Shown: positions 41,362 to 50,038, numbered from the stretch's first letter. The stretch is 64,000 nt of DNA from Streptomyces sp. SN-593 (GCF_016756395.1 NZ_AP018365.1:7506001-7570000), one strand, 5' to 3'. Numbers and translations are program-made. The notes: generated from the sequence alone by a model not told the origin.

Positions 41362-42330
41362 GACCGGCTCCTTCTCCGGTCGCCCGCGCGGCGGTGACGG
41401 CGGCGCCCGCGTGGACCGCGCGGCCCTCGGCGTACGCGAGCGCGGCGGCCGGCAGGGCGGCGGGGCGCCCGCTGTGCACCACGCGCAGACCGCCCACGGC
41501 GGGGGAGTCAGGCACCGGCCGCGCGCCGATCCTGCGCAGCGCCTGGGCGGCGACGGCCGCAGCGGTGCCGTACGGCACGACCGGAGGCCGACCGGAACGC
41601 CGGAACGCCGCGCACACGCGGTCGGCGACCAGTTCGTAGTGGGTGCATCCCAGGACGACGGCCCTTACCTCGGCGGGGGTCCGTCCCACCGCGGCGGCGA
41701 CCGCCCGCCCGACGGCCTCCTCGTCCGCGCGCTCCACGGCCTCGGACAGCCCGGGGCAGGACACCTCGGTCACGGCCACGTCGGCCGCGAACGTGTCGAT
41801 CAGCGCGCGTTGGTAGCGGCTGCCGGTGGTCGCGGGGGTCGCCCACACCGCGACCGGGCCGCCGCCCGCCGCGGCCGGCCTGACCGCGGGCACGGTGCCG
41901 ATCACCGGCAACTCCGGCTCGAAGCGGGCGCGCAGTGCGGGGAGGGCGTGCACCGTGGCGGTGTTGCAGGCCACGACCAGCGCGTCCGGGCGGTGCGCGG
42001 CCGCGGCCTCGGCGACGTCCATGGCACGCGCGGCGAGGTCGGCGGGGGTGCGCGGGCCCACGGCATCCCGTCCGGGTCGGAGGCGAGCACGAGGTCGGCG
42101 TCGGGGCGCAGCCGCCGGAGCGCCGCGGCGGCCGCGAGCAGCCCGATCCCGGCGTCCAGGAGGGCGATCCGGGGGCGGCCCGCGGCGCGGCGGGAGGTGC
42201 GGGGCATGGCGCGGCGGAAGGTGCGGGGCGCGGTGCGGGGCACGGGCGCGGGCGCGGGCGGCGCGGCGGAGGCGGGCGGGGTGAGAGCCGCGGGCGCTTG
42301 CGTGGGCTGGGGCGAGCCGGGCGCGGACAT
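41351..42330 (-). pseudogene. Glutamate/aspartate racemase family gene with one-base frameshift
   Basis: Two frames join into one MurI-like enzyme. The first (from ATG 42330, with GGAGG four bases upstream) encodes an Ala/Pro-rich leader and RIALLDAGIGLLAAAAALRRLRPDADLVLASDPDGMPW. The second continues with GPRTPADLAARAMDVAEAAAAHRPDALVVACNTATVHAL (first active-site Cys) and VVLGCTHYELV (second Cys). The frames meet at 42054-42059, where one base is missing; restoring it gives an intact 326-residue protein. MurI makes D-glutamate for peptidoglycan; the leader and divergent DAGIG motif suggest a second, non-essential racemase. It is either a recent mutation or a sequencing error in a GGGCCC run. 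Confidence 0.82.
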
Positions 42331-42386
42331 GTGGCCTCCAGGGGGTGCGGGTGGCAGCGGGGTCGCTGGAGGCGAGTCTGTAGAGT

Positions 42387-42412
42387 GATTGGCCTGGAAG
42401 ACATGGCCAATC
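42387..42412. promoter_or_regulatory. Inverted repeat between racemase and MocR genes
   Basis: GATTGGCC (42387-42394) and GGCCAATC (42405-42412) are perfect complements with a ten-base spacer. TAGAGT (42381-42386) just upstream could be a -10 hexamer for the MocR gene. A likely binding site for the MocR regulator. Confidence 0.6.
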
Positions 42413-42425
42413 GGGGGGAAATGGT

Positions 42426-43916
42426 ATGGGAAGCCCGGAGGCGTCCCGAGCGGTGGACGGCGCGGGGCGCGGCGGGAGCACCCTGGGAAGCCGGCAACTG
42501 GCCGCGATGCTGCCCGATCCGGCGGGCTCCCGGCCGGCCTACCGGCACCTCGCACGGGCCATCGGCGCACTGATCCTCGACGGGCGGATCGCCCTCCATG
42601 TGCGGCTTCCCGCCGAGCGCGAAATGGCCGCGGCGCTCGGCACGAGCCGCGCCACCATCACGGCCGTGTACGACCTGCTGCGGGAGAGCGGCCACGCGCG
42701 CAGCCGGCAGGGCGCGGGCACCTGGACCGCGCTGCCCGAGGGCCGCGCCCCGAGCGGGGTCACCCGGGCCCTCGGGCTCCCCGGCGCCGCGATCGACCTG
42801 GCCAGAGCCTCCCTCGGGCTGCCCGAGCAGACCCTGGCGGACGCCCTCGCCCGGGTCGCGCCGCGGCTGGCCGAGCACGCCCACACCCCTGGCTACCACC
42901 CCTACGGCCTGCCGGAGTTGCGGGCCGTCGTCGCCGAGCGCTTCACCCGGCGCGGCCTGCCGACCGTCCCGGACCAGGTCCTGGTGACCTCCGGCGCCCA
43001 GCACGCCCTGACCCTGGTGCTCGGGCTGCTGGCCGCGCCCGGCGACCGGATCGCGGTCGAGAACCCGTCCTACCCGAACGCGCTGGAGGCGATCCGCCGC
43101 GCCCGGCTGCGCACCGTCGCCGTCCCGGTGGCGGACACCGGCTGGGACACCGGGATCGTGGCGTCCACGCTGCGCCAGGCGGTTCCCCGACTGGCCTACC
43201 TGATCCCGGACTTCCACAACCCCACCGGGTGCCTGATGCCCGCCGGAGAGCGGGCCCGCGTGCTGCGGGCCGCCCAACACGCCGGCACCTGGCTGGTCGT
43301 GGACGAGACGCTCACCGAACTCGCCCTGGACGTCCCGGCCCCCGCGCCGTTCGCCTCACACGCCCCGGCCGGCGGCACCGGCCAGGTCGTCACCATCGGC
43401 TCGATGAGCAAGACGCACTGGGCCGGGCTGCGCGTCGGGTGGCTGCGCGCCCCCTCGCGGCTGGTCACCGAACTGGCCGCGCAGCGCGTCGCGTCCGACA
43501 TGGGCGGCTCGGTGCTCGACCAACTCCTCGCGCTCGACCTGCTGTCCGCCGCGGACGGCGGCCCGCTGCCGGACCGGCTCGTCCGGCTGCGCGGGCAGCG
43601 TGCCGCCCTCACCGCCGCCCTGGCCGCGGAGCTTCCGCACTGGAGGTGGCAACTGCCCCCCGGCGGGCTGTCGTTGTGGGTGGACCTCGGCGCGCCGGTC
43701 GCCTCGGCGCTGGCCGAACGCGTCCTCGACCACGGCGTGCGGATCGAGGGCGGCGCCCACTTCGCCACCGACCCCGGCATCTTCGAGCAGCGCCTGCGCA
43801 TCCCCTACACCGCGCCGCCCGACACCCTGCGTGAGGCGGTGCGGCGGTTGGCCGCCGCCCTTGCCGACGGCCTTCCCCCGCCCGCCGCGGCCGGCCGCCA
43901 GCACTGGATCGCCTGA
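42426..43916 (+). CDS. MocR-type GntR regulator with aminotransferase domain (YczR-like)
   Basis: A 496-residue fusion. An N-terminal winged helix (about residues 30-95: YRHLARAIGALILDGRIALHVRLPAEREMAAALGTSRATI) joins a fold-type I aminotransferase-like domain with YHPYGLPELR, LVTSGAQHALTLVL, VENPSYPNALEAI, DFHNPTGCLMP and the PLP Lys in GSMSKTHWAGLRVGWLR. MocR proteins sense PLP plus an amine and control nearby genes. The divergent racemase-YczE pair matches the YczR/YczE arrangement known in other bacteria. ATG 42426 follows GGGGGGAA. Confidence 0.9.
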   Translation: MGSPEASRAVDGAGRGGSTLGSRQLAAMLPDPAGSRPAYRHLARAIGALILDGRIALHVRLPAEREMAAALGTSRATITAVYDLLRESGHARSRQGAGTWTALPEGRAPSGVTRALGLPGAAIDLARASLGLPEQTLADALARVAPRLAEHAHTPGYHPYGLPELRAVVAERFTRRGLPTVPDQVLVTSGAQHALTLVLGLLAAPGDRIAVENPSYPNALEAIRRARLRTVAVPVADTGWDTGIVASTLRQAVPRLAYLIPDFHNPTGCLMPAGERARVLRAAQHAGTWLVVDETLTELALDVPAPAPFASHAPAGGTGQVVTIGSMSKTHWAGLRVGWLRAPSRLVTELAAQRVASDMGGSVLDQLLALDLLSAADGGPLPDRLVRLRGQRAALTAALAAELPHWRWQLPPGGLSLWVDLGAPVASALAERVLDHGVRIEGGAHFATDPGIFEQRLRIPYTAPPDTLREAVRRLAAALADGLPPPAAAGRQHWIA

Positions 43917-43999
43917 CCGCGCGAAGGCATCTCCGGCCCGCGCGCCCGGCTCCGCGGTCCGGGGCGGGCGGGAGGAGCGGGGGTGAGCGTGCGTGCGGA

Positions 44000-45484
44000 T
44001 CAGCGGGGGGTCGACGTGGGGGTGACCTGGCGGCGGGCCGCTTCGAGGACGGCGAGGCTGTCGGCGGGGGACATCGCGCGGCTCTCCGCGGTGTCGAGGA
44101 GGCCGGGATACGGCCCGGGGGAGCAGGCGGCGCGGTAGAGGGCGCCGGAGAAGTCGTCGAACTCCTCGGCGAAGAGGTGGTGCCGGCCGCCCGCGCGGAC
44201 GAGTTCGGTCAGCATCGCGGCGTCGGTGGGCTGGGCGTGCATGCCGACCATCCGGACGGTCAGGCTCCCCCGCGCCACCAGGCCGAGCACGTGGTCGAGT
44301 TGGGCGGCGGCCACGGCGGGGTCGAGCCCCACGTTCCAGAGGTGGCAGAGCACCATCTCGTCCAGGATCGCGGTCACCGGCACGCCGTCGGGCACCCGGG
44401 CCGACGGCGTGAAGCGGTCGGCCGGCAGGTGGTGGGCGGTGCGCAGCGCGTGGGCGTAGCCGGCCGTCCACAGCACGCGCGGGAACACCGTCAGGGCGTA
44501 GGTGCGCACCCGCCCGGCGCTGCCGACGCAGGCCGCGAGCCGGTGCGGCCAGCCGGCCGCGCCGTCGTGGAGCACCGCCGGATCGGGCGCGTGCGGCAGC
44601 AGCGCGGTCGCGTCGCGGGCGCCGGGATCGGCCATGCCGTAGCGCGCGAGCAGGGAGCGGCGGCCGTCCGCGTCCACGCCGTGGCCGTCGAGCGCGCCCT
44701 CCAGCCGGGTGATGGCGCGCGGGCTGACGCCGACGGACCGCGCCGCGTCGGCCCGGCTGCGCACCGGTTCGGCGCCGGACGGCAGGCCGCGGCGCAACGA
44801 CCGGAGGACCAGGCCGAGGACGACGGCACCGACCGCCGGCCGTACGGCTCCGTGCGTACCGCCGTCCGCGTCCGGCACCCGCACCTCCGCCTCGCCCGCC
44901 CCGCCCGCCGCGCCGGCCCTGTCCGCCGCTCCGGCCCCGCAGGGCATCGCGTGCGATCCGGGCGCGCCGCCCGCCGCGCCTGCTCCGGGCGAGCCGGTGC
45001 CCTGGTCGGCGGACCGGGGAGCGGCGCGTCCGCTGTCCGGCCCGGGCGCGCCGGGTCCGTCCTCCACCCCGGTCCCGGTGCCGGGGGTCCGGCGGGTGCC
45101 GGGCGCCTCGCGTACACCGGGCAGTCCGCGGAGCCCGCCCGGGTCGGGCACGCCGGGCAGCCCGGCCGCGCCGGGAACCCCGCCTGGGCCGGGCCCCGCC
45201 CGGAGCCCGGCTGCCGGGGCGGCCGTCGGCTCGCCCCCGGCGCAGGCGGGGGGAGGGCAGGACGGTGCCGGGGCGGGCTGCTCCGGGGGGAGCCGACGAG
45301 ACGGTGGCGCGCCGGGGTCGGTCCGCTCCCGCGGCTCGCCGCGGACGCAGGAGCCGTGCGCGTCCTCCGGGCCGCGGGGTGCGGGCGGGTTCGGCCCGGA
45401 GGGGCGGCCGAGGAGGTCGCGCCGCTCGGCGGACACGCGCAGCACCCGCAGGCCCGGGCCGCCCGCCCGGCGCGGCTCCGTCAT
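44000..45484 (-). CDS. XRE-type regulator with DUF5753-like domain and long low-complexity N-terminus
   Basis: A 494-residue protein of which the first ~210 residues are Gly/Pro/Ala-rich, collagen-like in places (GVPGAAGLPGVPDPGGLRGLPG). Then come a helix-turn-helix (about 235-280, ADAARSVGVSPRAITRLEG) and a divergent DUF5753-like sensor: RVLWTAGYAHALRTAHHL and AILDEMVLCHLWNVGLDPAVAAAQLDHVLGLV align with the LLQTPAY and VVDE... blocks of the Scr1 protein at 46236. ATG 45484 overlaps the stop of a roadblock protein gene. Such sensors in streptomycetes act in development and antibiotic control; no ligand is known. Confidence 0.7.
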   Translation of the reverse strand: MTEPRRAGGPGLRVLRVSAERRDLLGRPSGPNPPAPRGPEDAHGSCVRGEPRERTDPGAPPSRRLPPEQPAPAPSCPPPACAGGEPTAAPAAGLRAGPGPGGVPGAAGLPGVPDPGGLRGLPGVREAPGTRRTPGTGTGVEDGPGAPGPDSGRAAPRSADQGTGSPGAGAAGGAPGSHAMPCGAGAADRAGAAGGAGEAEVRVPDADGGTHGAVRPAVGAVVLGLVLRSLRRGLPSGAEPVRSRADAARSVGVSPRAITRLEGALDGHGVDADGRRSLLARYGMADPGARDATALLPHAPDPAVLHDGAAGWPHRLAACVGSAGRVRTYALTVFPRVLWTAGYAHALRTAHHLPADRFTPSARVPDGVPVTAILDEMVLCHLWNVGLDPAVAAAQLDHVLGLVARGSLTVRMVGMHAQPTDAAMLTELVRAGGRHHLFAEEFDDFSGALYRAACSPGPYPGLLDTAESRAMSPADSLAVLEAARRQVTPTSTPR

Positions 45485-45963
45485 GAGGGGGCGTCCGCGC
45501 CGGCCCCCGACGCGCCCGCCCCGGCACCCGTGTTCGCCCCGGCACCGGTACCCGTATCCGCGCCGGCACCCGTGCCCGTATCCGCGCCGGTGCCGAGAAT
45601 CTTCGTCAACTCCTCGCCGAGCACTTCGAGTTCCGTTCCGTCGGGCTCAAGTGCGCAGTCCGCCGCGGCTATCACCAGCAGCACGCTGTCCGAACCGGTC
45701 TCGGCGAGCACGATCCGCCCGTCGTGCATGTCGACCACCAGCGTCCGGATGCCGCCGCCCGCGGCGTGCTCGGCGGCCCGCCGGGCGACGCCCATCATCG
45801 TGGCGCCCATGGCCGCCCAGTACTCGACGCGCTTGTCGTCCAGTTCGTAGGCGCACAGCGCCTGCCCGTCGGCCGCGACGACCAGGGCGCCGCGCACCCC
45901 CGTGACCTGTTCGAGGTGTTGCTCGACGGTCTTCTGCACTTCGGGGTGGACGGTGGGGATCAT
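45481..45963 (-). CDS. Roadblock/LC7 domain protein
   Basis: A 160-residue protein. Residues 1-125 form a roadblock fold: VTGVRGALVVAADGQALCAYELDD, YWAAMGATMMGVARRAAEHAAGGGIRTLVVDMHDGRIVLAETGSDSVLLVIAAADC. Such proteins bind small Ras/MglA-like GTPases or act in the actinomycete cvn (conservon) operons. No GTPase gene is in the window. The last ~35 residues are Gly-Thr-Ala-Asp repeats (GADTGTGA) from an expanded DNA repeat. The next gene, a DUF5753-like regulator, overlaps by ATGA, so the pair probably works together. Confidence 0.82.
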   Translation of the reverse strand: MIPTVHPEVQKTVEQHLEQVTGVRGALVVAADGQALCAYELDDKRVEYWAAMGATMMGVARRAAEHAAGGGIRTLVVDMHDGRIVLAETGSDSVLLVIAAADCALEPDGTELEVLGEELTKILGTGADTGTGAGADTGTGAGANTGAGAGASGAGADAPS

Positions 45964-46235
45964 GGTGTCTCCGGATCGCTGTGGGAGTGCCCCGCCGGCA
46001 CGGCCCCTGCGCCGCCCGTCGGCTGGGCGCCGCACGCCGCGCGGGCCGCGCGCGGCGATCTGAGGGGGCGTCACGGCAAGGGTCACGGCTTCACTATGCG
46101 CGTGCGTCCAATCACTCCGCAAGGGGCAATGTGCATGATGCAGGGTGCTCGATGCCCGGACGCGTGGCACACTGCGGGAACGGTCGGCACTCGCCGGCGG
46201 GGCCGGTGCACGTTCGAAGAGGAAGGCGCATCGCG
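45964..46235. promoter_or_regulatory. Divergent promoter region, roadblock and Scr1 units
   Basis: This 272-base gap is less GC-rich in its middle. It contains TGCATGATGCA (46132-46142), a palindrome with a central base. GAGGAAGG precedes the GTG of the Scr1 gene. No precise promoter could be fixed. Confidence 0.45.
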
Positions 46236-47102
46236 GTGAGTGAACGGCGGGCTGCTCCCACGGTGTTGCAGATCTCGCTCGGCCGCAGGCTGCGGGACCT
46301 GCGCGAGGTCGCCGGGCTGTCGGCGGCGCAGGCCGGCGAGCGCATCAGGGTCGCGCAGTCCACCGTCACCCGGCTGGAGGGTGCGAGGACGTCGCTCAAC
46401 TACACCACCGTCAAGGCGCTGCTGGAGCTGTACGGCGTGACCGGGTCCGAGGCCCGGGACTTCCTGACACTGGTCGACAAGGCCAACGAGTCCGGCTGGT
46501 GGCAGGGTTACAGCGACGTGCTGCCCGGCCGGTTCGGCGTCTACGTCAGCCTGGAGAGCGCCGCCTCCCAGATCCGCAGCTACGAACCGCAGGTGGTGCC
46601 CGGGCTGCTGCAGACCCCGGCCTACTGCGAGGCGGTCATCCGGCTCGGCTTCCCGCGCGAGTCCGACGAGTCGGTGCGCCGCCGGGTCGCGCTGCGGCTC
46701 CAGCGGCAGAACGTGCTGAACCGCCCGGACGGCGCGCCGTTCCTGTGGGCGGTCGTCGACGAGACCGCGGTCCGGCGGCCGGCCGGCAGCCGCGCGGTGA
46801 TGGCCGAGCAGATCGAGCGGCTGATGCAGACCGCGGACCTGCCGAACGTGGCACTCCAGGTGCACCCGTTCGCGGCCGGCCTGCACCGGGGCGCGTTCGG
46901 GCCGTTCACGCTCTTCCGCTTCCCGATCCCGGACTTCCCCGACATCGCGTGCGTCGACAGCCTGCGGGGCACCGCGTACCGGGACGAGAGCGCCGAAGTC
47001 GAGCTGTACCGCTCGACGTTCGAGCACCTGATGACCGGAGCACTGGCACGGCGACGCACCAAGGGCTTCCTGGAGGCCCTGCGCAAGGAGTACCTGCGAT
47101 GA
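46236..47102 (+). CDS. Scr1-type transcriptional regulator (XRE HTH plus DUF5753)
   Basis: A 288-residue regulator. The helix-turn-helix (about 13-68: LGRRLRDLREVAGLSAAQAGERIRVAQSTVTRLEGARTSL) is followed by DUF5753 (about 95-275) with IRSYEPQVVPGLLQTPAYCEAVI, LWAVVDETAVRRPAGSRAVMAEQIERLM and NVALQVHPFAAGLHRGAFGPFTLFRF. These form a large streptomycete family that normally pairs with a DUF397 protein, encoded next with ATGA overlap. GTG 46236 follows GAGGAAGG. Confidence 0.92.
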   Translation: MSERRAAPTVLQISLGRRLRDLREVAGLSAAQAGERIRVAQSTVTRLEGARTSLNYTTVKALLELYGVTGSEARDFLTLVDKANESGWWQGYSDVLPGRFGVYVSLESAASQIRSYEPQVVPGLLQTPAYCEAVIRLGFPRESDESVRRRVALRLQRQNVLNRPDGAPFLWAVVDETAVRRPAGSRAVMAEQIERLMQTADLPNVALQVHPFAAGLHRGAFGPFTLFRFPIPDFPDIACVDSLRGTAYRDESAEVELYRSTFEHLMTGALARRRTKGFLEALRKEYLR

Positions 47103-47347
47103 ACCCGACACACGTCGACCACGCCCCCGCCGCGCTGGGGGCCGATGGCTGGGTCCGCCCGTGGAGCGGCACCAACGGCGAGGCATGCGTGGAGGTCAAG
47201 GTGCTGACCGGCCGCCGGGTCGCGGTCCGCCAGTCGACCGACCCGAACGGTCCGGCGCTGATCTTCCCGGCGGAGGCGGTGGCGGAGTTCGTGGCCGCGG
47301 CCAAGGAGGGCGGCGCGGACTTCCTGGTCCGCGCCGACGTGCCCTGA
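47099..47347 (+). CDS. DUF397 domain protein
   Basis: An 82-residue protein with the DUF397 pattern: PWSGTNGEACVEVKVLTGRRVAVRQSTDPNGPALIFPAEAVAEFVAAAKEG. DUF397 proteins are the usual partners of DUF5753 regulators and may act as their antagonists, in an arrangement reminiscent of toxin-antitoxin or sigma/anti-sigma pairs. Translationally coupled to the regulator upstream. Confidence 0.9.
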   Translation: MNPTHVDHAPAALGADGWVRPWSGTNGEACVEVKVLTGRRVAVRQSTDPNGPALIFPAEAVAEFVAAAKEGGADFLVRADVP

Positions 47348-47413
47348 CCCACGGCCCCCCCGACCGCCCCGACTTCCCCCTCGTCCGTACCGACACCCAT
47401 CCGGGAGACAGCA

Positions 47414-48241
47414 GTGAACGATCCGGCGACCGGCGCCAGCACCGCGGACGACGCGGAGAACGTACCGAGTTCGGCCCGTATGTACGACTACATCCTCGGC
47501 GGCAAGGACAACTACGAGATCGACCGGGAGCGGGTGGACGCGGCCGAGCGCGCCTACCCGGGCATCAAGGAGGCGGCCCGGATCAACCGGATGCTGCTGC
47601 TGCGGATGGCCCGCTACTTCGGCGAGCTGACGGACGTCGACCAGTTCATCGACGTGGGCACGGGCATCCCGACCGAGCCCAACTACCACCAGGTCATCCG
47701 GGCGGCCCGGCCCGAGGCCCGCATCCTGTGCACGGACTTCAGCAAGACGGTGCTGCGCTACACCGAGAGCCTCGCCGAGCAGGACCCCGAGGGCCGGATC
47801 TCCTACGTGCACGCCGACGTCCGGGAGCCGGAGAGGATCCTCCAGGCGGCCCGCGCCCACCTGGACCTGAGCCGGCCGGTCGCCATGACGATGGTGGCGC
47901 TGCTGCACTTCATATCCGACGAGTTCGACCCGCACGGGATCGTCAGGACGCTCACCGACGCGCTGGCGCCGGGGAGTTACCTCGCCATCAGCCAGGTCAC
48001 CGGCGACTTCGACTCCGAGGGGGGCGAAGGGGTGGTCAAGGTCTACCGCGCCGGCGGCACCCCGGCGCAGGTGCGCTCGCACGCGGAGGTGGCGCGGTTC
48101 TTCGACGGCTTCGACCTCGTGGAGCCCGGACTGGTCGTCGCGCCCCGCTGGCACCCGGAGCTCGCGGTGCCGATGCCCTGGCCGGAGCCGGCCGGCCACG
48201 ACCGCACCCCGGTGTACGCGGCCATCGGCCGCAAGCCGTAG
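47414..48241 (+). CDS. SAM-dependent methyltransferase (PF04672/DUF574)
   Basis: A 275-residue protein of the actinomycete PF04672 family. It has SSARMYDYILGGKDNYEIDRE at the start, AARINRMLLLRMARYF, then the SAM-binding QFIDVGTGIPTEPNYHQV and ILCTDFSKTVLRY, ISYVHADVREPERIL, and MTMVALLHFISD. Methyl acceptors are unknown. Members often follow Scr1/DUF397 pairs as here, with 66 bases between. GTG 47414 is preceded by GGGAG. The stop TAG opens into a CCCCGTAG repeat region. Confidence 0.88.
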   Translation: MNDPATGASTADDAENVPSSARMYDYILGGKDNYEIDRERVDAAERAYPGIKEAARINRMLLLRMARYFGELTDVDQFIDVGTGIPTEPNYHQVIRAARPEARILCTDFSKTVLRYTESLAEQDPEGRISYVHADVREPERILQAARAHLDLSRPVAMTMVALLHFISDEFDPHGIVRTLTDALAPGSYLAISQVTGDFDSEGGEGVVKVYRAGGTPAQVRSHAEVARFFDGFDLVEPGLVVAPRWHPELAVPMPWPEPAGHDRTPVYAAIGRKP

Positions 48242-48257
48242 CCGCGCATCCGCTCGG

Positions 48258-48289
48258 CCCCGTAGCCCCGTAGCCCCGTAGCCCCGTGG
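48258..48289. repeat. CCCCGTAG tandem repeats
   Basis: Three exact eight-base units and a fourth variant (CCCCGTGG), followed by a duplicated GGCCACCTGGGCC segment, shortly after a TAG stop codon. Confidence 0.85.
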
Positions 48290-48346
48290 CCACCTGGGCC
48301 CGTGGCCCCGTAGCCACCTGGGCCTGTGGGCCGGGGGCCCGCCCCG

Positions 48347-48391
48347 CGCGCACCGGCCCGGACGGGATCACCCCGTCCGGGCCGGTGCGCG
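48347..48391. terminator. Strong bidirectional terminator
   Basis: A perfect 20-base stem (48347-48366 with 48372-48391) around loop ATCAC, between the convergent methyltransferase and protease genes. Confidence 0.9.
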
Positions 48392-48415
48392 GTCACGGCC
48401 CGAGGGGCCGTCGGA

Positions 48416-50038
48416 TCACTGGTTCAGCAGCGTGGTGGAGAGGGTGCCCGCGTTGTACGAACCCCAGCCCGTCACGAAGTCCCAGCCCTTGGCGGCGGAG
48501 TAGGCGCCGTTGCTGCCGCTGGTGATGTCGTGGAAGCCGCTGCCGGCCGCCGCGTAGAGCGCCGGGTTGGCGAAGCCGAGCTTGGCCTTGCCGGCCGCCG
48601 TGGCCTGCTGGTTGTAGAGCGCCGCGAACGCCGCCCACTCGGGCGCGGCCGTGCTGGTGCCGCCGACCTGGCCCCAGCTTCCCTGCGAGTAGATGGACAC
48701 ACCCGGGCTCGGGTTGGCCAGCGCCGAGACGTCCGGCACCTGGCGCTTGCCGCCGCCCGCGCTCTGCTGGACCGAGGTCTGCCAGCTCGGGATGGCGAAC
48801 TTGGTGGACACGCCACCGCCGCCGCCGGACCAGGCGGTCTCCTTGCTCCAGGCGTTGGCGGAGGTGACCGTCAGCGTGGTGCCGCCGACGCCGGTGACGT
48901 AGGGGTCGCTCGCCGGGTAGTCGACCGACTTGCCGCCGGTGCCCGCGTCGTCGGAGCCGTCGTCGCCGGAGGCCGCGAAGAAGCCCAGGCCCTCGGCCGC
49001 ACCCTGCTTGAAGACGGCGTCCACGGCGTTGATGTTGGAGGCGGTGCGCTGCGACTCGGCGGCGCCCCAGCTGATCGAGGTGACGGGGATGCCGCTGTCC
49101 ACGATCGCCTGGTAGGTGTCGACCTCGCCCGCGTCGGAGTTCGGGCCCTCGAAGACGGTGACGTTGGCGGCCGGGGCCACCGCGTTCAGCACCTCGATGT
49201 CGAGTTCGACCTCGACCTGCCCGCCGCCCAGCGAGCCGGAGCCGCCGTCCACCTTGCTGACGGTGGGCGCGGTCGAGCTGAGGCCGTAGTAGCTGTCGTA
49301 CTTGGTGATGTTGGCCTGCTGGAAGCCGTCGAACTCCAGCAGCGCGACCTTCTGGCCGCTGCCGGTGGCGCCGGAGACGTTGTAACCGCCCTTGATCTGC
49401 GCGGGGGTGTAGCCGCCGCCCGGGCCGGCGTGCGGGGTCACCGACGCGGCCTGGTGGTGCAGCAGCGCGCGGTTGTTGAGGCCGGAGACGTCGCCGACGA
49501 TCGAGGCGATCGACAAGGGCACCGACGGCGCGGCGGTGTTGGCGTAGAAGGTGCGGCCGGTGGAGCCGTCCTGGTAGTTCGCCAGCGTGGTGCCGAACGC
49601 CTTCTGAAGCTGGGCGGCGGTGCCGGTCGCGTCGACCAGCAGGTTGCCGGAGTGCACCTTGCCGACCTTCAGGCCCTGGGCGCGCAGGTAGTCGGTGACC
49701 TTCTTGACGTCGGCGTCGCTGCGGCCGTACTGCGCGGCGAACTGGGCCTTGGTCAGGTAGTGGCCGTAGGACGACGAGTGGGGGTCGCTGACCTTGGCGA
49801 TGAAGGTGTCGAGCGCCGCCTCGTTCCGGGTGGTGAGGCTCACGGCCACGGATATCTGCTTTCCGGCCGCGACGTCGCCGGTGCGCACCGCGTGCGAGGA
49901 CAGGCCCGGCACGACGTCGCCGGACAGGGAGGTACGGGCCGAGTCCGCTTGCGGGGCGGCGGCGTACGCGGCCGGGACGGCCGCTGCCAGCAGCGCCGGC
50001 GTCGCGGCGGCGACCAGCAGTTTCAGACGGAGCGTCAC
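48416..50038 (-). CDS. Secreted S53 (sedolisin) serine peptidase
   Basis: A 540-residue preproenzyme. A signal peptide (VTLRLKLLVAAATPALLAAAVPAAYA) precedes a pro-domain (about 30-190, with SSYGHYLTKAQFAAQYG) and the catalytic domain. The latter has Glu276 and Asp280 in VEVELD, the oxyanion Asp in SGDDGSDDAG, and nucleophile Ser462 in GGTSTAAPEWAA. Sedolisins are acid-acting endopeptidases. GTG 50038 has GGAGGA upstream. It is downstream of, and co-oriented with, the LuxR-type regulator gene. Confidence 0.93.
   Translation of the reverse strand: MTLRLKLLVAAATPALLAAAVPAAYAAAPQADSARTSLSGDVVPGLSSHAVRTGDVAAGKQISVAVSLTTRNEAALDTFIAKVSDPHSSSYGHYLTKAQFAAQYGRSDADVKKVTDYLRAQGLKVGKVHSGNLLVDATGTAAQLQKAFGTTLANYQDGSTGRTFYANTAAPSVPLSIASIVGDVSGLNNRALLHHQAASVTPHAGPGGGYTPAQIKGGYNVSGATGSGQKVALLEFDGFQQANITKYDSYYGLSSTAPTVSKVDGGSGSLGGGQVEVELDIEVLNAVAPAANVTVFEGPNSDAGEVDTYQAIVDSGIPVTSISWGAAESQRTASNINAVDAVFKQGAAEGLGFFAASGDDGSDDAGTGGKSVDYPASDPYVTGVGGTTLTVTSANAWSKETAWSGGGGGVSTKFAIPSWQTSVQQSAGGGKRQVPDVSALANPSPGVSIYSQGSWGQVGGTSTAAPEWAAFAALYNQQATAAGKAKLGFANPALYAAAGSGFHDITSGSNGAYSAAKGWDFVTGWGSYNAGTLSTTLLNQ

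Noticed and set aside
41902-42570. A separate minus-strand gene before the racemase
   Set aside because: Its middle part is the N-terminal domain of the same racemase; the two frames are one gene split by a one-base shift.
44000-48241. A conservon (cvn) operon
   Set aside because: A roadblock protein is present, but the histidine kinase-like, DUF742 and GTPase genes of conservons are absent.
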